From Molossus alvarezi (lineage: Eukaryota > Chordata > Mammalia > Chiroptera > Molossidae), in the NCBI GenBank assembly GCA_037176705.1, contig CM073891.1, positions 53,880,571 through 53,944,570 on the forward strand: a stretch of 64,000 bases of DNA, given 5' to 3'. The notes below the pieces were generated by a model. It was given only the letters and a program-made list of their open reading frames with translations, made no database searches and had not been told where the DNA came from. The first letter of the stretch is position 1, and each line of letters starts with the position of its first letter. The position numbers and the translations under genes were made by a program. This document shows positions 22,964 to 34,489 of the stretch, piece by piece.

Positions 22964-24402
22964 TTTGGCTGCTTCCTTGTGATTGTTTTTATGTATTAGG
23001 CAGAGTTGCTATGCCTCCTAGAATTTGAAGGATGGTCCACTGTTGTAGGTGTCCTGTAGGGTCCAGTAGCACTGTCTCTCTGATCACCCTAGCTGTGCCC
23101 TTGAGGTGCACCCCTAGTGTGAACTCTACACCCTTCTGTTGTATTTGAGTCTTGATTGCTGTTGGCATGTCAATGGGAGGGATTTACTTAGGCTGATCAG
23201 CTGCAAGGACTAGCTGTGCTCACTAGCCACTGGCCTCTGACTAGCTTGGACTATCAGCTGTGTAGGGGCTCACCACACAGAGCAAGACTTACTTCCTCAG
23301 GGCTCTTGTACTCACTGAGTCCACTCATTGAGTGTGTCACTTGTGGAGGTGGTTGGGTGGTGGTGTTTTGATGTCTGAAGCTGTCCACTGGGTATGCTGG
23401 CTCTGGGGCAAGGTCAGCCACTGCCTGTGTTTTATCCAGGGCCACCCAGCACACAAAGTGATCCGTAGATGGCTGCTTCTTATGCTGGGCTTGGAAGTAT
23501 CCAGGAAAAGCCAAGTTGTGAACCAAGGCTGGCTGCTTCTTGTGCCAAGCCTGGGGCCACTTAACAAGAGGTATGGGGCTGGCTGAGACCAGTTGCTCCT
23601 TGTTTGAGAGATTTTAGGAAACTGAAGCAGGATCTAAGACAGGCCAATCCTATGGTAAAGCCTTTGGAAACAACTTGGGTGGGCCCAAAAGTTGGGTGGG
23701 GGGGTGCTGCCTCAGGAAATCACCAGGATGGGACCAACAGTGTCAGCCAGGTTGCTGGAGTCCCAGATATGGCGGCAGTCTGCCTGCCCTGTTGGGAAGG
23801 ACTCACCAAAGAAACAATGGCCTCCACCAGCACATCTGTCCAGGAGTAAGCTGCCCCTCCAGCCCTTGTCACGAGGCCAAACAGCTCAGTTCTTCCCTGT
23901 TCTCTGGTGCCTCTCAAGCTGCCTCTCCTCCAAGCTCAGAGGGAGCAAGTCCGAGTAAGTCCATCCACAGGTCCTTTAAGAGGAGCTGCCTGGGGCTCCA
24001 GCAGCTGCAGTCTCTCTCTGCGTCCCTTCCTGCTGGTTTTACAGCCAGAAGTTATGGGGACTTCTCTTCCTGGCACTAGTACCCTGAGCTGGGCGCCTGG
24101 TGTGGGACGGGGACCCCTCACTCCTCAGGAAGGACCTTCCCAGCTGAAGTATCCCTCCTGATTTTCATCTCCCACATGTGGGTGTGGGACCAGTCCGTTC
24201 ACTTTTGCCCTCCTACCAGTATCAATGTGGTGGCTGCTTTAATTTCATAGTTGTGGGACTTTGATTCGGCTTGATATCAGGTGGTTCTGAATGATGGTTG
24301 TGTTGTAGTTTCGTTGTAATTTTGATGTGGTTGTGGGATTAAGCCATACTGCATTTACCTACACGGCCATCTTGACCAGAAGTCAAAATGAGAACATTTT
24401 TT

Positions 24403-24974
24403 TAAAAACCCAACAATCTTGAAACATAAGCAATATTAAAATGCTAGAATATTACTACTTTAGCTTGTTTTTATTTAATCCTCAGTTCAACTGTGTTTTA
24501 CTTATCATTCACACTTGTTAGGATTTTTTTCTGAATTTGGTAAAAGAAAATCCAACAGAAAAATTAATACATGAAGCTGGGACTTGACTTTCCAATGGAA
24601 ATAGAAGCAACCAGAGCAACAGATATGAGATATATCTGAACTACCATAAAAATGACTTGAATATTTAAAATTACTTTTCTATTTTCTGTACATTTTTTTC
24701 CAAAAAATATCTCTAATATAGTGTACTTTTTATTTATGGAACATAAAATATATGACTTTTCTACAATGGATAAATGTGCTATAGAATATAGCACATTTAT
24801 ATTACATAATATACATCAGAAATTTGAAGAGAATAATTATAATGTAATCATAGAATAAGCACATATTTTATATCACACAGCTCAGAGCTACTTTACAAAA
24901 TAAAGTAGATTGGTTGGTTTTTAATAAAGTAATTATTTAATTAATTCATTCTTTTAAGCAAAATTATTTATTTT
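24403..24974. other. Single-copy AT-rich interval
   Basis: No repeat or gene recognised. The minus frame 24564-24794 has no domain. Confidence 0.4.
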
Positions 24975-25305
24975 TCAAGGTCATGATTAACAAAACAAAG
25001 TCTGAGAAATTATCATAGGTCTGAGGACACTAAAGAGATATGACTAAATGCCATTTGGTATCCTGGATTTGACCCTGGGACAGAAAAAAGACAACAGTGG
25101 AAACACTGGTGAAATTTAAATAAAATGTTTTGTTCGGTTAATAGAATTACCAAGGTTAGTAGTTTAGTATTGACTAAAGCACCGTGGTATATACAGTATT
25201 TTGTTAGCATTAGGAAAAGACAACTAAGTGAAAGGTGTACAGGAACTCCCTCGACTATCTGCCATCTCCCTGTGTACTTCAAGATATTTTTAAAAGTTCA
25301 AAACT
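24975..25305 (+). repeat. Ancient L1M-type 3' end
   Basis: AAGGTCATGATTAACAAAACAAAG..TCTGAGGACACTAAAGAGATATGACTAAATGCCATTTGGTATCCTGGATT..GACAACAGTGGAAACACTGGTGAAAT..GTGTACAGGAACTCCC is the 3' signature of an old mammalian L1M-type element. The same signature recurs at 49960-50297. The open frames 25013-25282 and 25125-25322 are by-products. Confidence 0.75.
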
Positions 25306-26568
25306 TAAAAATACTTTATTGAGCCTTTGCTGTACTGTGTTAAGGAGTACTCAAGTTAGAAAAATTAAGATAGTTTCTCAATAATTTCACAGTCTAATTA
25401 GGTTAGTATTTCTTACTGCAGAACCATAGGACACTCCTTTATATGCACATGCAGAGTTTCTGTCTACACAGGGAAGAGGAAATGAACTTGACTTAGACAA
25501 GATAAAGAAAGATGCTTAGCCATTCTGAAAACATTTCACAATTTTACTACATTATGTAAATATTTAGTGTTAAACAATAAAAATAGATATAATTTGGAGA
25601 CCAATATTGCTTCTAAGGTTAAGGATTATTTTGAAAAAATTGTGTGGATCAAATATTTCTTTATGAATAACAGGCAAGGTTTTAGATAGATAATAGAAAA
25701 AATAAATAGATTTTTCTTATATATTACTAAAATACTTTTATTAAAGTAATAATATGCAAATGAATTTATTCTAAATACTAATAGAATCTAATTAGCAGAA
25801 CAGTTAATATTTTAAACATTTCAATTAGTAGTAGGCAGTATAGATAGTAATTCTTCTCTATCAGAACATAATTTTACACACTCTCGAAGTTAGACTTGCA
25901 AAAATTTTCACTATTTTCAAGAAATAACAATTCATGCATGAAGTTCTCTTAGACTTATTTATAATGTCATCTATCACTTTTCAATAGAAAATTTTAATTT
26001 TAATGTGCTCCTCAAATATTCAATTATATTCTCTATATTTGACAGAGTTATAAAAACTAATATAGCAATCGCTTTGGTAAAACATTTATGTTAATATTCA
26101 TAAACACAATATACTTGAGAGCAAATTATAAATAATTTTGTAACAAATTTTGGATCTGCTTTTGTAACTAATAATTTAGAAATCCATTAACAGAAGGTTC
26201 TGGGAACAGATGAAACACTGTGCATGTCACTGTATGTTGGGGTACTATAAATATAAGATTGAAAGGCTTTATGAACATTTACATACATTTTAATCAAAAC
26301 CCTGCAGTCCATTTTCTATCAGTAAAATGCTTAGGAGTTTACACTTGCAGCATTTCAAGAAATCCAGATGGACCACATTACCATTTGGCTTCCTTGAGTA
26401 GTATGAAAACATGACCTTGTTCTCACAAAAGTATACAGTTTTATGTTAGTGTTAAGTGCCGTAATATCTCTAAGCTTTTAAGTTAATTCAACCTGTTCAA
26501 AAAAGAATATTCTGTTTTGCTGTCATATGAGAATTGTTTTAACTCATGATGATATTGGCCAATTTGCT
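25306..26568. other. Single-copy AT-rich interval
   Basis: No gene, repeat or RNA gene recognised. The plus frame 26220-26414 has no domain. Confidence 0.45.
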
Positions 26569-26586
26569 AATAAGTGATGGGACCTA

Positions 26587-26800
26587 CCGGAGAGACCCGG
26601 GTTCGGTTCCCGCTAAGGGCATGTACCTCGGTTGCAGTTTGTCCCCGGCCCTGGTTGGTTGTGCGGGTGGCAGCCACTCGATGTGTCCCTTCGCATCGAT
26701 GTTTCTCTCTCTCTCTCCCTTCCTCTCTCTCCCTCCCACTCTATCTGTACAAAAAATGGAAAAATGTCCTCGGGTGAGGATAAAAAAATAAATAAATAAA
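26587..26800 (+). mobile_element. Ves-type SINE, head-truncated young copy
   Basis: Starts at CCGGAGAGACCCGGGTTCGG, so the first ~45 bases including box A are missing. The rest is nearly identical to the young subfamily through GTCCTCGGGTGAGGAT and an (AAAT)n tail. An 18-base perfect duplication AATAAGTGATGGGACCTA (26569-26586 and 26801-26818) shows the truncation happened during insertion. Confidence 0.95.
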
Positions 26801-26818
26801 AATAAGTGATGGGACCTA

Positions 26819-27143
26819 ATATAAATGTATAATTAATAGCAACATGATGCCATGTTAGGTATGTGAAGCTGACTTTTTGACACACTATTGGTGGTATATG
26901 CACTTTCATTTGTTTTCTTGGCAGTGGTCATAAATTTGACTCAATCCATCCACATTTTGTTTTCCAGTCCTTCAGATGATCTGTGGTTTCCACGTGCATT
27001 TTAGATGTCGGAGTTTCAGATACAGTTAATCCAGCTATATTGAAGTAATAAAATCTATATTTAGTTCACCACCCCCTACCTTCTGTCCATGTTACCTCTC
27101 TTGCTTACTAAACCTTTATATATTCTCTCAAGAAATGTCTCAG
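26819..27143. other. Single-copy spacer
   Basis: Nothing recognised between the SINE and the following L1. Confidence 0.4.
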
Positions 27144-28270
27144 TGGTACATCACCTAAGGCAACAGAAACAAAGGAAAAAATGAACACATGGGACTACAT
27201 CAAACTCAAAACTTCTGCACAGCAAAAGATACAATCATCAAAATGGAAAGACAACTCACTGTATGGGAGAGCATAATTGCCAATGATACATCAGATAAGG
27301 GGTTATTTTCCAATATATATAGAGAGTGCTCATACAACTCAACAAAAGGAAGACCAAGAACCCAATTAAAAAATTAGCAGAGGACCTAAAGAGACATCTC
27401 TCCAAACAGGACATGCAAATAGCTAAGAGACATCTAAAGAAATGCTCAACATCACTAATCATCAGAGAGATGCAAATTAAAACAACAGTGAGGTATCACC
27501 TCATACCTGTCAGAATGGCTGCCATCAACAAATCATCAAACAACAAGTGTTGGCAAGGGTGTGGAGAAAAGGGGACTCTAGTACACTGCTGGTGGGAATG
27601 TAGACCATTGCAGCCACTATGAAAAACAATACGGTGTTACCTCAAAAAATTAAAAATTGAACTGCCATTCAACCCAGTGATTTCACTTAAGGAATATATA
27701 GTAAGAAGCCTGAAACACTAATCAGAAAGAATATATGTATCCCCATGTTCATAGCAGCACTATTTACAATAGCTAAGATCTGGAAACAGCCCAAGTGTCC
27801 ATCAGTAGATGAATGGATAAAAAAACAGTGGTACATATACACAATGGAGTGCTATGAAGCTGTAAGAAAGAAAGATCTCTTATCCTTTGAGATGACATGG
27901 AGGAACCTGCAAAGTATTATCCTAAGCAAAACAAGCCAAACAGAGAAAGACAAGTATCATAAGATCTCACTTATTTGTGAAATATAATGAACATAATGAA
28001 CAGTCTGAGGCATGGGGTAGTTCCAGAAACATGAAAGTGGGGTACAGACTGACAATCCCCAGAAGAGGGGGTGGTGGGGGAGAGATAAACCACAGAACTT
28101 ATATGCATGTATGCATGAACAATGGACATGGACAACAAAGCTGAGGACAGCGGGGGAGGGAAGGGGAGGAAGAATCAATAGGGGAAATAGGAGAAACATC
28201 TGTAACAAAAATTAATTAATTAATTAAAAAAATAAAGTGGGTTTTTTTGTAGATAAAAAAAAAAGAAAAT
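27144..28270 (+). mobile_element. 5'-truncated L1, 3' 1.1 kb
   Basis: Starts in ORF2 after the RT domain ([52 protein letters not shown] at 27745-27987). It ends with the L1 3' UTR, a G-rich tract at 28060-28170 and an A-rich tail. ORF2 is frame-broken. Likely duplication AAATGTCTCAG (27133-27143) versus AAATGTTCTCAG (28271-28282). Confidence 0.92.
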
Positions 28271-28282
28271 AAATGTTCTCAG

Positions 28283-29767
28283 GGTTGGAGCTGACGATTG
28301 CATTTATGTTTCTACATAACAAACAAACGAAAAAAGCATGTCAACTTCCCTAGTGGTATTTTCTTTTTAGTCAGTTAATAAATCTATTGAAGAAAAGTAT
28401 ACAAAAAAATATACCTCTATCATATCAGGTACAATTAGGCCAATAGTTAGGTCTGCTGAAGGAAGAACAGCCCTTTTTATTACCCTAACATGAATAGTAT
28501 GTAGGAATGCTGATATCCAAGTGTGCTGGAAATAAATTCAATTCACACCTGTTATCCTGGTATAATTAGAAACAATCCCATTTCATTCACAAAAATGTCC
28601 CAATTTGGATATTAAATTACATAGTTATTTAATCATATTGAAGGACTTGCTCACAAAAGGACCCAAATTTGCCCACTATAGAATATAGGGAGGGACATAT
28701 ACATGAATAGACAAAGAAATTGCTGTTTGTATTTTTGAGTTCTTTTTAGATATTTAATGATTCTACTACAATCATTAATAATGAGTTACAATAATTTTTT
28801 TGTTAAGTCTTTATCTATCTTTTATTGCCATAAGTGAAGAAAAAGGTAAACTCAATGTCAAACATCAGAAAAGGCAAGTCAGCATATATTTTCTGGTTAA
28901 AAAAAATCCAATATCTGGTATCTGTTTCAAATCTTTGTAGGTGAGGTGTGTATAGAGATGATAGCCAAAAGACTGTGTTTGGCTCAAGATCAAGCCTCAG
29001 TATAAAACTATTGTTATAATAAGACCAAAAAGCTTTATCTGTTCCAAAGAAATTGATTGATATTACATTTGTCATTATTTAAAATGTATTTTTATTTTAA
29101 AAGAAGGATCAGAAACATATAGACCCAATTAATAAAATCCTTAGAGGAGTGGAATGTTTCAGAAATTCTGTAATGGAATACATTTTCAAAACATGTGTTT
29201 TTTGGTCACTGGTTCTAATTACATTCACAGCACAAGTCATATTTTGCTAAAAATCCATGACAGAGCAGTTGATCATCTCCAAAGTCAGCTCGGAAATCAG
29301 AAGTGGAAAGATAATCTTGTTACACACTTCAGTTAGGTCGAACATTTCACAATAGGTTAGAGTGTAGTTGCTGGGCTGTCTTTTCAATGAGTTGTTCTCA
29401 GTTTCCAGGTATTACTCTTTATATGAATACAATTATGTAAGGTGATATATATTTGTAATTGAGAAAAAATCATGTAGATTACTATTTAGTTATTTTTTTG
29501 TTTAAACTTCATGACAAGGCAAGTCTCTAAAATATCACAATAATTTTAAAGACAATAATACACAGTACATAAAGCAAATGAGAAGAGCATCTATTTTCAT
29601 TTAGATCCATATCATCAATAAACAAACATCAAATTAAGTTTCATAATCATGAAAATAAAAGTCAGTAATAAGTATATTTTCTAATTTGTTACTGATAACC
29701 CATTCTAAATACATGTAAGTCATAGGTAACAAAACAGAAGTTCTTGAGCTAGATATAGTGATTGATT
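28283..29767. other. Single-copy AT-rich interval
   Basis: No gene recognised. The minus frame 28815-29075 (86 codons) and plus frame 29154-29336 have no domain. Confidence 0.45.
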
Positions 29768-29779
29768 GATTTATTTTTT

Positions 29780-29987
29780 ATCCTCACCCCAGGACATTTT
29801 TTGATATTTTGTTCTGATGGAGTAGGAGGGAGAGAGAGAGAGAGAAATATCGACATGAAAGGGACATATCAAGTGCTGGGCCGGGGACAAACTGCAACCG
29901 AGGTACGTGCCCTTAGTGGAAACTGAACCCGGGTCTCTCTGGACCACAGGCCAACGCTCTAACCTCTGAGCTAAACCGGCCAGGGCG
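29780..29987 (-). mobile_element. Ves-type SINE with internal deletion
   Basis: Minus-strand young-type copy with TATCCTCACCCCAGGACATTTT. About 30 bases are missing between ACATATCAAGTG and CTGGGCCGGGGACAAACTG. Duplication TGATTTATTTTT on both sides (29768-29779, 29988-30000). Confidence 0.9.
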
Positions 29988-30000
29988 TGATTTATTTTTT

Positions 30001-30728
30001 AAATACTATTCAATATACACTTTAAAATAGGAGCTTTTATATAAATGTAGAAATGTTTAGTGTTTTTTTGTTTTGTGTGTGTGTATATATATATATATAT
30101 ATTTGAAGTCCTCTTTGGATAGGATGTGCCTTCTTCAATTTAAAATAATCCTTTATACTTCTCACTGTCCTTGTACTTGATCCTTTTCATATTCATTGCC
30201 TGGGCTAAATGTACTCTGTTGCCCCTCAGCTTAGTGCCTTTTTTCCAACTTTGGCCAAAAAGGTTTTTTAAAAATTACCTTGCCATACTTTCTTGCAACT
30301 ACAGAGGCTGAAAGACTTAAAATCTACTTTCCCATAGTTCCTTAGAATTAAAGTTCTGAATGTGACTTTAGTTCTAGCAACGGATAAACTCAGGTTAGTT
30401 ATGAAAGACAGAGATGAGATGTTTCTATTTGCAGTAGTGTCCTTGGAGATGTGCATGTTTAGTAGCAGTTACATTGGTGGACTCAGCATTCCATTATCCG
30501 GCAACCTGCTGCCAGGTGACAGTATAGTAGCCTGATGTTGGCAAGAGGAGTTTACTGAGCCCTGGACTGCAACTATGGATTGACTATTGCAGTGGCAGTT
30601 CCCTGACTCTAGCTTCTCCAGTTATTCCATGTAAGGGAAGATCAAATTCTCTACAATCAATCATTTTCATTTTTTGAGATAACTAGAAAAATTTCTATTC
30701 CCTGTCCTGACATTGTCCTTTTTTTTTC
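30001..30728. other. Single-copy interval with microsatellite
   Basis: Contains a (GT)n(AT)n tract at 30074-30102. GCCATACTTTCTTGCAACTAC..AGTTATGAAAGACAGAGATG (30280-30420) resembles an old mammalian repeat also hinted at 34490. No gene seen. Confidence 0.45.
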
Positions 30729-30978
30729 TTAATCCTCACCCAAGGATATTTTTTCATTTATCTTCATATAGAATGGGAGGGAAGGGAGGGGGAGAGAGAA
30801 AGGGAGAAAGTGAGAAACATCTATGTGAAAGAGACATTGATTGGTTGCCTCCCCCATGACCTCGACCAGGGCCTGGGACCAAACTGTAACTGAGGTACAT
30901 GCCCTTGACTGGAATCAAACTTGTGACTCTGTGGTCCATGGGCCACCGCTCTAACTGCTGAGCCAAACTAGCCAGGGC
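30729..30978 (-). mobile_element. Ves-type SINE
   Basis: Minus-strand copy: AATCCTCACCCAAGGATATTTTT at the tail side, ending CTGAGCCAAACTAGCCAGGGC. Moderately diverged. Confidence 0.9.
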
Positions 30979-31000
30979 AACCCCCTTTTTAGGGAGCCTA

Positions 31001-31664
31001 TTTTTTTTTTAATTAATTAATTTATTTATTTTTGTTACAGATGTTTCTCTTATTTCTCCCACTGATTCCTCCCTTCTCCTTCCCTCCCCGCCCTGTCCCC
31101 AGCTTTGTTGTCCATGTCCATTGTTCATGCATACACGCATATAAGTTCTGTGGTTTATCTCTCCCCCACCACCCTCTTTTCTGGGGATTGTCAGTCTGTA
31201 TCCCACTTCCACGTCTCTGGGACTACCCCATTCCTCAGACTGTTATGTTCATTATATTCCACAAATAAGTGAGATCATATGATACTTGTCTTTCTCTGTT
31301 TGGCTTGTTTTGCTTAGAATAATACTTTCCAGGTCCCTCCATGTCGTCTCAAAGGATAAGAGATCTTTCTTTCTTACAGCTGCATAGTACTCCATTGTGT
31401 ATTATGTACCACTGCTTTTTTATCCACTTGTCTACTGATGGACACTTGGGCTGTTTTCAGATCTTAGCTATTGTAAATAGTGCTTCTATGAACATGGGGG
31501 TACATATATTCTTTCTGATTGGTGTTTCAGGCTTCCTAGGGTATATTCTGACAAGTGGGATCACTGGGTCAAATGGCAGTTCAATTTTTAATTTTTTGAG
31601 GTAACACCATATTGTTTTCCATGGTGGCTGCACCAGTCTGCATTCCCACCAGCAGTGTGTACTA
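31001..31664 (-). mobile_element. 5'-truncated L1, 3' end
   Basis: Mirror image of the L1 3' end at 27.6-28.2 kb. On the minus strand, ORF2 C-terminus ([52 protein letters not shown], 31457-31670) is followed by the 3' UTR, G-rich tract (31068-31100) and A-rich tail at 31001-31030. Confidence 0.92.
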
Positions 31665-32387
31665 GCCCTATTCTTTACTGAAAAAAAGCAAGGCACTTTT
31701 AGCTGCTGTTTATTTGGGAGAATCACTGGAATTATCTCTCTTAGTTATATGAATGTAAATTAAATTGATACTCATTGTCCCATAGAAAAATGTAACAGAA
31801 TACCTTAGGTGACCAATACTGCTCCAATATCTATTATTAGGCAAACACAAATGCTTTTGAGTAAAGACCAGAGAGATTTAAATGATCAAAAGCATTCTAA
31901 GAAGAGTATCATAGGCTCACCTGTTTAGTGGATTTATATAACCCCCAAATGATATATGCTGGTAGGAAAAGGAAAGGATCTTAAGAACCATCCTCCTCCA
32001 AAGAGAGGGGAGCTCACTATAATTGAATAAAAAGTCTGGACTCAGAATTTAGTTAATTAATAGGAAGTCCCATTCTGAAGCAAAGGTATTAAAGATAAAT
32101 ACCTATACCTTGGATTACCACATATACTTGAACATGACATGCATGCTTTCCAAGCAACAGCTGAAGGTGTAGGGCTTCCATGTATTGGTCAAATCAGTGA
32201 AGATGGAAAGAGTTATTAGCTTTCTGCTATTCCAGCTAGTTGTTACTGAAGCCAGTTTTCATAAGACAATATTTAAAAACTAAACTGTGGAGTGGTTCCT
32301 ATTGGTCTCATTATGCCTTTGCCTAGAGAACTAGGGTATTATTTTCTCCCAGATTTTCTCCTCAGAACACTTGTCAGTCAAGGATTT
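31665..32387. other. Single-copy interval
   Basis: No gene or repeat recognised. Confidence 0.4.
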
Positions 32388-32403
32388 AAATGCTTCACTC
32401 AAA

Positions 32404-32609
32404 GTTCGACTGGTGTGGCTCAGTGGTTGAGCGCTGACCCATGCACCAAGAGGTTGCTGGTTCAATTCCTGGTCAGGACACAAGTCCAGGTTGTGGGCCA
32501 AATCCCCATGGAAGGCATGCAGAAGGCGGCCAGTTGATGTTCTCACTCATCAATGTTTCTATCTCTCTCTCCCTCTCACTTCCACTCTCTGTATAATCAA
32601 TAAAGGAAA

Positions 32610-32635
<26 letters not shown>
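32404..32635 (+). mobile_element. Ves-type SINE, AATCAATAAA-tail subfamily
   Basis: TTCGACTGGTGTGGCTCAGTGG head, GTTGTGGGCCAAATCCCCA body and ATAATCAATAAAGGAAAT end, followed by an expanded (AAAT)n tail (32611-32640). Duplication AAATGCTTCACTCAAA (32388-32403) versus AAATACTTCAGTCAAA (32636-32651). Confidence 0.92.
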
Positions 32636-32640
<5 letters not shown>

Positions 32641-32651
32641 CTTCAGTCAAA

Positions 32652-33209
32652 TATTTACATTGCTAGTAGTCTAATTCCAATCCTCGTGACTTCCTTTTAA
32701 CCACAGCAAGAGTCTCTTGTCGGTCTCCTCCCACAGGGTCTCCCCAGCATTACATACCTCCAGCAGATTAATCATCTCACTGCTAAAGGATTCCACTGAG
32801 TTTCTGTCATCCTCAAACAGGAACACTAGCACTTCAGAATGCAGGATAGAAATGTTTAATGAGGAAGTACTTGCAACTCAAAAATGTATATGTCAAAAGC
32901 AATTTCCCCCAAAGAATTAATGATGCAAGAACCCCATTCATTTCCAGTGTGCTGACAGCAGCAACCAGTGCTTTGTCTCTATACTGACATCAGGAGACAC
33001 TGAAGCATGAAGCTCTTCACCCCACAAGGAAAGAAAACGTACTGTCATGTGTGGTATAGTAAGGACATAAAAGCTGCTTCCTGGTAATGTCATAGAGGGA
33101 AGGTCATGAAGCCGATCATTCTCTAGTTCCACATTCCCTGAGAAAGGTCAATAGTTCCAGTGGAGACCTTTTTTGTGTGTGATCCCAGACACCTAAGCTT
33201 TTAATAAAA
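32652..33209. other. Single-copy interval
   Basis: Slightly richer in GC than its surroundings, with two weak frames (plus 32717-32920, minus 32938-33132) and no recognisable domain or repeat. Confidence 0.4.
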
Positions 33210-33224
33210 AAAGGAGGTCTCTCC

Positions 33225-33458
33225 GCCCTGGCTGGTTTGGTTCAGTGGTTAGAGCGTGGGCCTGCGGACCAGTGAGTCAGGGGTTTGATTCTGGTCAAGG
33301 GCACGTACCTTGGTTGCGGTTTATCCCCTGGTCAGGTTGTGTGGGAGTCAACCAGTCATTGTGACTCCGTCACATTGATGTTTCTCTCTGTATCTCTTCC
33401 TCCAGCTCTATCTGATAATAAGTGGAAAAATATTCTCAGGTGAGGATCAAAAAAAAAA
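33225..33458 (+). mobile_element. Ves-type SINE
   Basis: GCCCTGGCTGGTTTGGTTCAG to TTCTCAGGTGAGGATC plus A-run. Imperfect duplication AAGGAGGTCTCTC (33211-) versus AGAAGGCTTCTCTG (33461-). Confidence 0.92.
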
Positions 33459-33575
33459 AAAGAAGGCTTCTCTGACATAGAAGACAGTATCACACATGGC
33501 AAATGACCAAGCTTAAAATTACAGTAGAGATGCACATAATACAGCACAAATGCAATAAAAAATATGGGAATTTTT

Positions 33576-33812
33576 TCCTGGCCAGTTTGGCTCAGTGGTT
33601 AGAGTGTCAGCCTGTGGACCAGAGAGTCCCGAGTTTGATTCCCGCTAAGGGCACGTACCTCGGTTGCATTTTGTCCCCGGCCCTGGCTGGGGTCATGTGG
33701 GTGGTGACCAGTCGATGTGTCTCTCTCACATCGATGTTTCTCTCTGTCTTCCCCCCTCTCTCCCTCCCACTCTATCTGAAGATAAATGATTATATATATA
33801 TATATATATATT
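33576..33812 (+). mobile_element. Ves-type SINE with (TA)n tail
   Basis: TCCTGGCCAGTTTGGCTCAG head and CCCACTCTATCTGAAGATAAATG body end. The A-tail is replaced by a TA dinucleotide repeat (33791-33812). It lies only about 120 bp from the previous SINE in the same orientation. Confidence 0.9.
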
Positions 33813-34014
33813 AATTTTGTTGATGAAGAAAGGATTTTATTCTCTGGTAGGGATTTATGACATTGGTTCATATCAGGGTGCTATACTCACACTGTGTAAT
33901 GATACTCTTGATGACTGGTGGCACATGCTATTCTGATAAGTTTTGCTCACATGTTGACTAGAGTTTTAAATAATAAGCATGCAACAAGGCACACTGGTAC
34001 AGACTGAATATTTC

Positions 34015-34266
34015 ACAGTGAGGTATTCTATATTCAATTCACAAATGAAAGAACTGAAGTTAGAGGGATGATCCCTGTAGAACATCATGGAGAGCTTAGA
34101 AAGCCCAGTTGGTCTTTACTTGAAAATCCATGATGCACTTATTCCCCGTACTCCAATAATCCAGGACTAGGAGAACTGTAACCTCAGCTGTCTGAAATTA
34201 CCCTGTCTGGGCAGAGTGCCAGAACACACCCCAGGGCCCTCTTCCTTCTACAAGCAAATACAATCA
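34015..34266 (+). repeat. Unclassified 250-bp dispersed repeat, copy B
   Basis: Partner of 10659-10909. It shares CAGTGAGGTATTCTATATTC at the start and CCAGGGCCCTCTTCCTTCTAC near the end. Differences are mostly single-base transitions, consistent with two independently ageing copies. Confidence 0.8.
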
Positions 34267-34489
34267 TGTGGTTCAGTACAGACAACAATAAACAGGAACT
34301 TCTTTTGCTGCCAAGAAGCTTATATTTAAGTGAGAGAGAGAAATGTTGGCATACAATTGTAATGCACTGTAACACATGCAATTTTACAAGCACAGGCAAA
34401 GTAAAGAAACAGCAGGGTTGTGATTAAGTCTTACTGAGGCAGGTCAGCACTTATGGTAGACAATATTCTATGTGCTTCTATACATTTAC

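Larger units (their letters stand above)
21640..24384 (-). mobile_element. HAL1 (half-L1), near full length
   Basis: On the minus strand it starts at about 24384 with GGTCAAGATGGCCGTGTAGG, an L1-type 5' end, followed by a GC-rich 5' UTR (about 24380-22970) and a decayed ORF1. It then passes directly into an L1-type 3' UTR with G-runs and an (AAAT)n tail (21640-21683); no ORF2 is present. At about 2.7 kb this is the HAL1 layout. A possible imperfect target duplication is AAAATGAGAACATTTTT (24385-) versus AAAATAAGAATATTTAT (21631-). Its last ~90 bases (GAGAAACATCTGTAAT..) match the 3' ends of the L1 copies in this window. Confidence 0.85.

Noticed and set aside
23675..24079. 134-codon plus-strand frame and neighbours in GC-rich DNA
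   Set aside because: It lies in the GC-rich 5' UTR of the minus-strand HAL1; the composition explains the lack of stops.
32404..33812. Three same-strand SINEs in 1.4 kb considered as a segmental duplication
   Set aside because: Each has its own distinct target duplication and the spacers between them are unrelated, so they are independent insertions.
33503..33814. 103-codon plus frame with a TA-encoded YIYIYIY end
   Set aside because: It is a translation of a SINE and its TA-repeat tail. The same holds for the many short frames containing 'GCSLSPALVG' or 'CPRVRIKK'.
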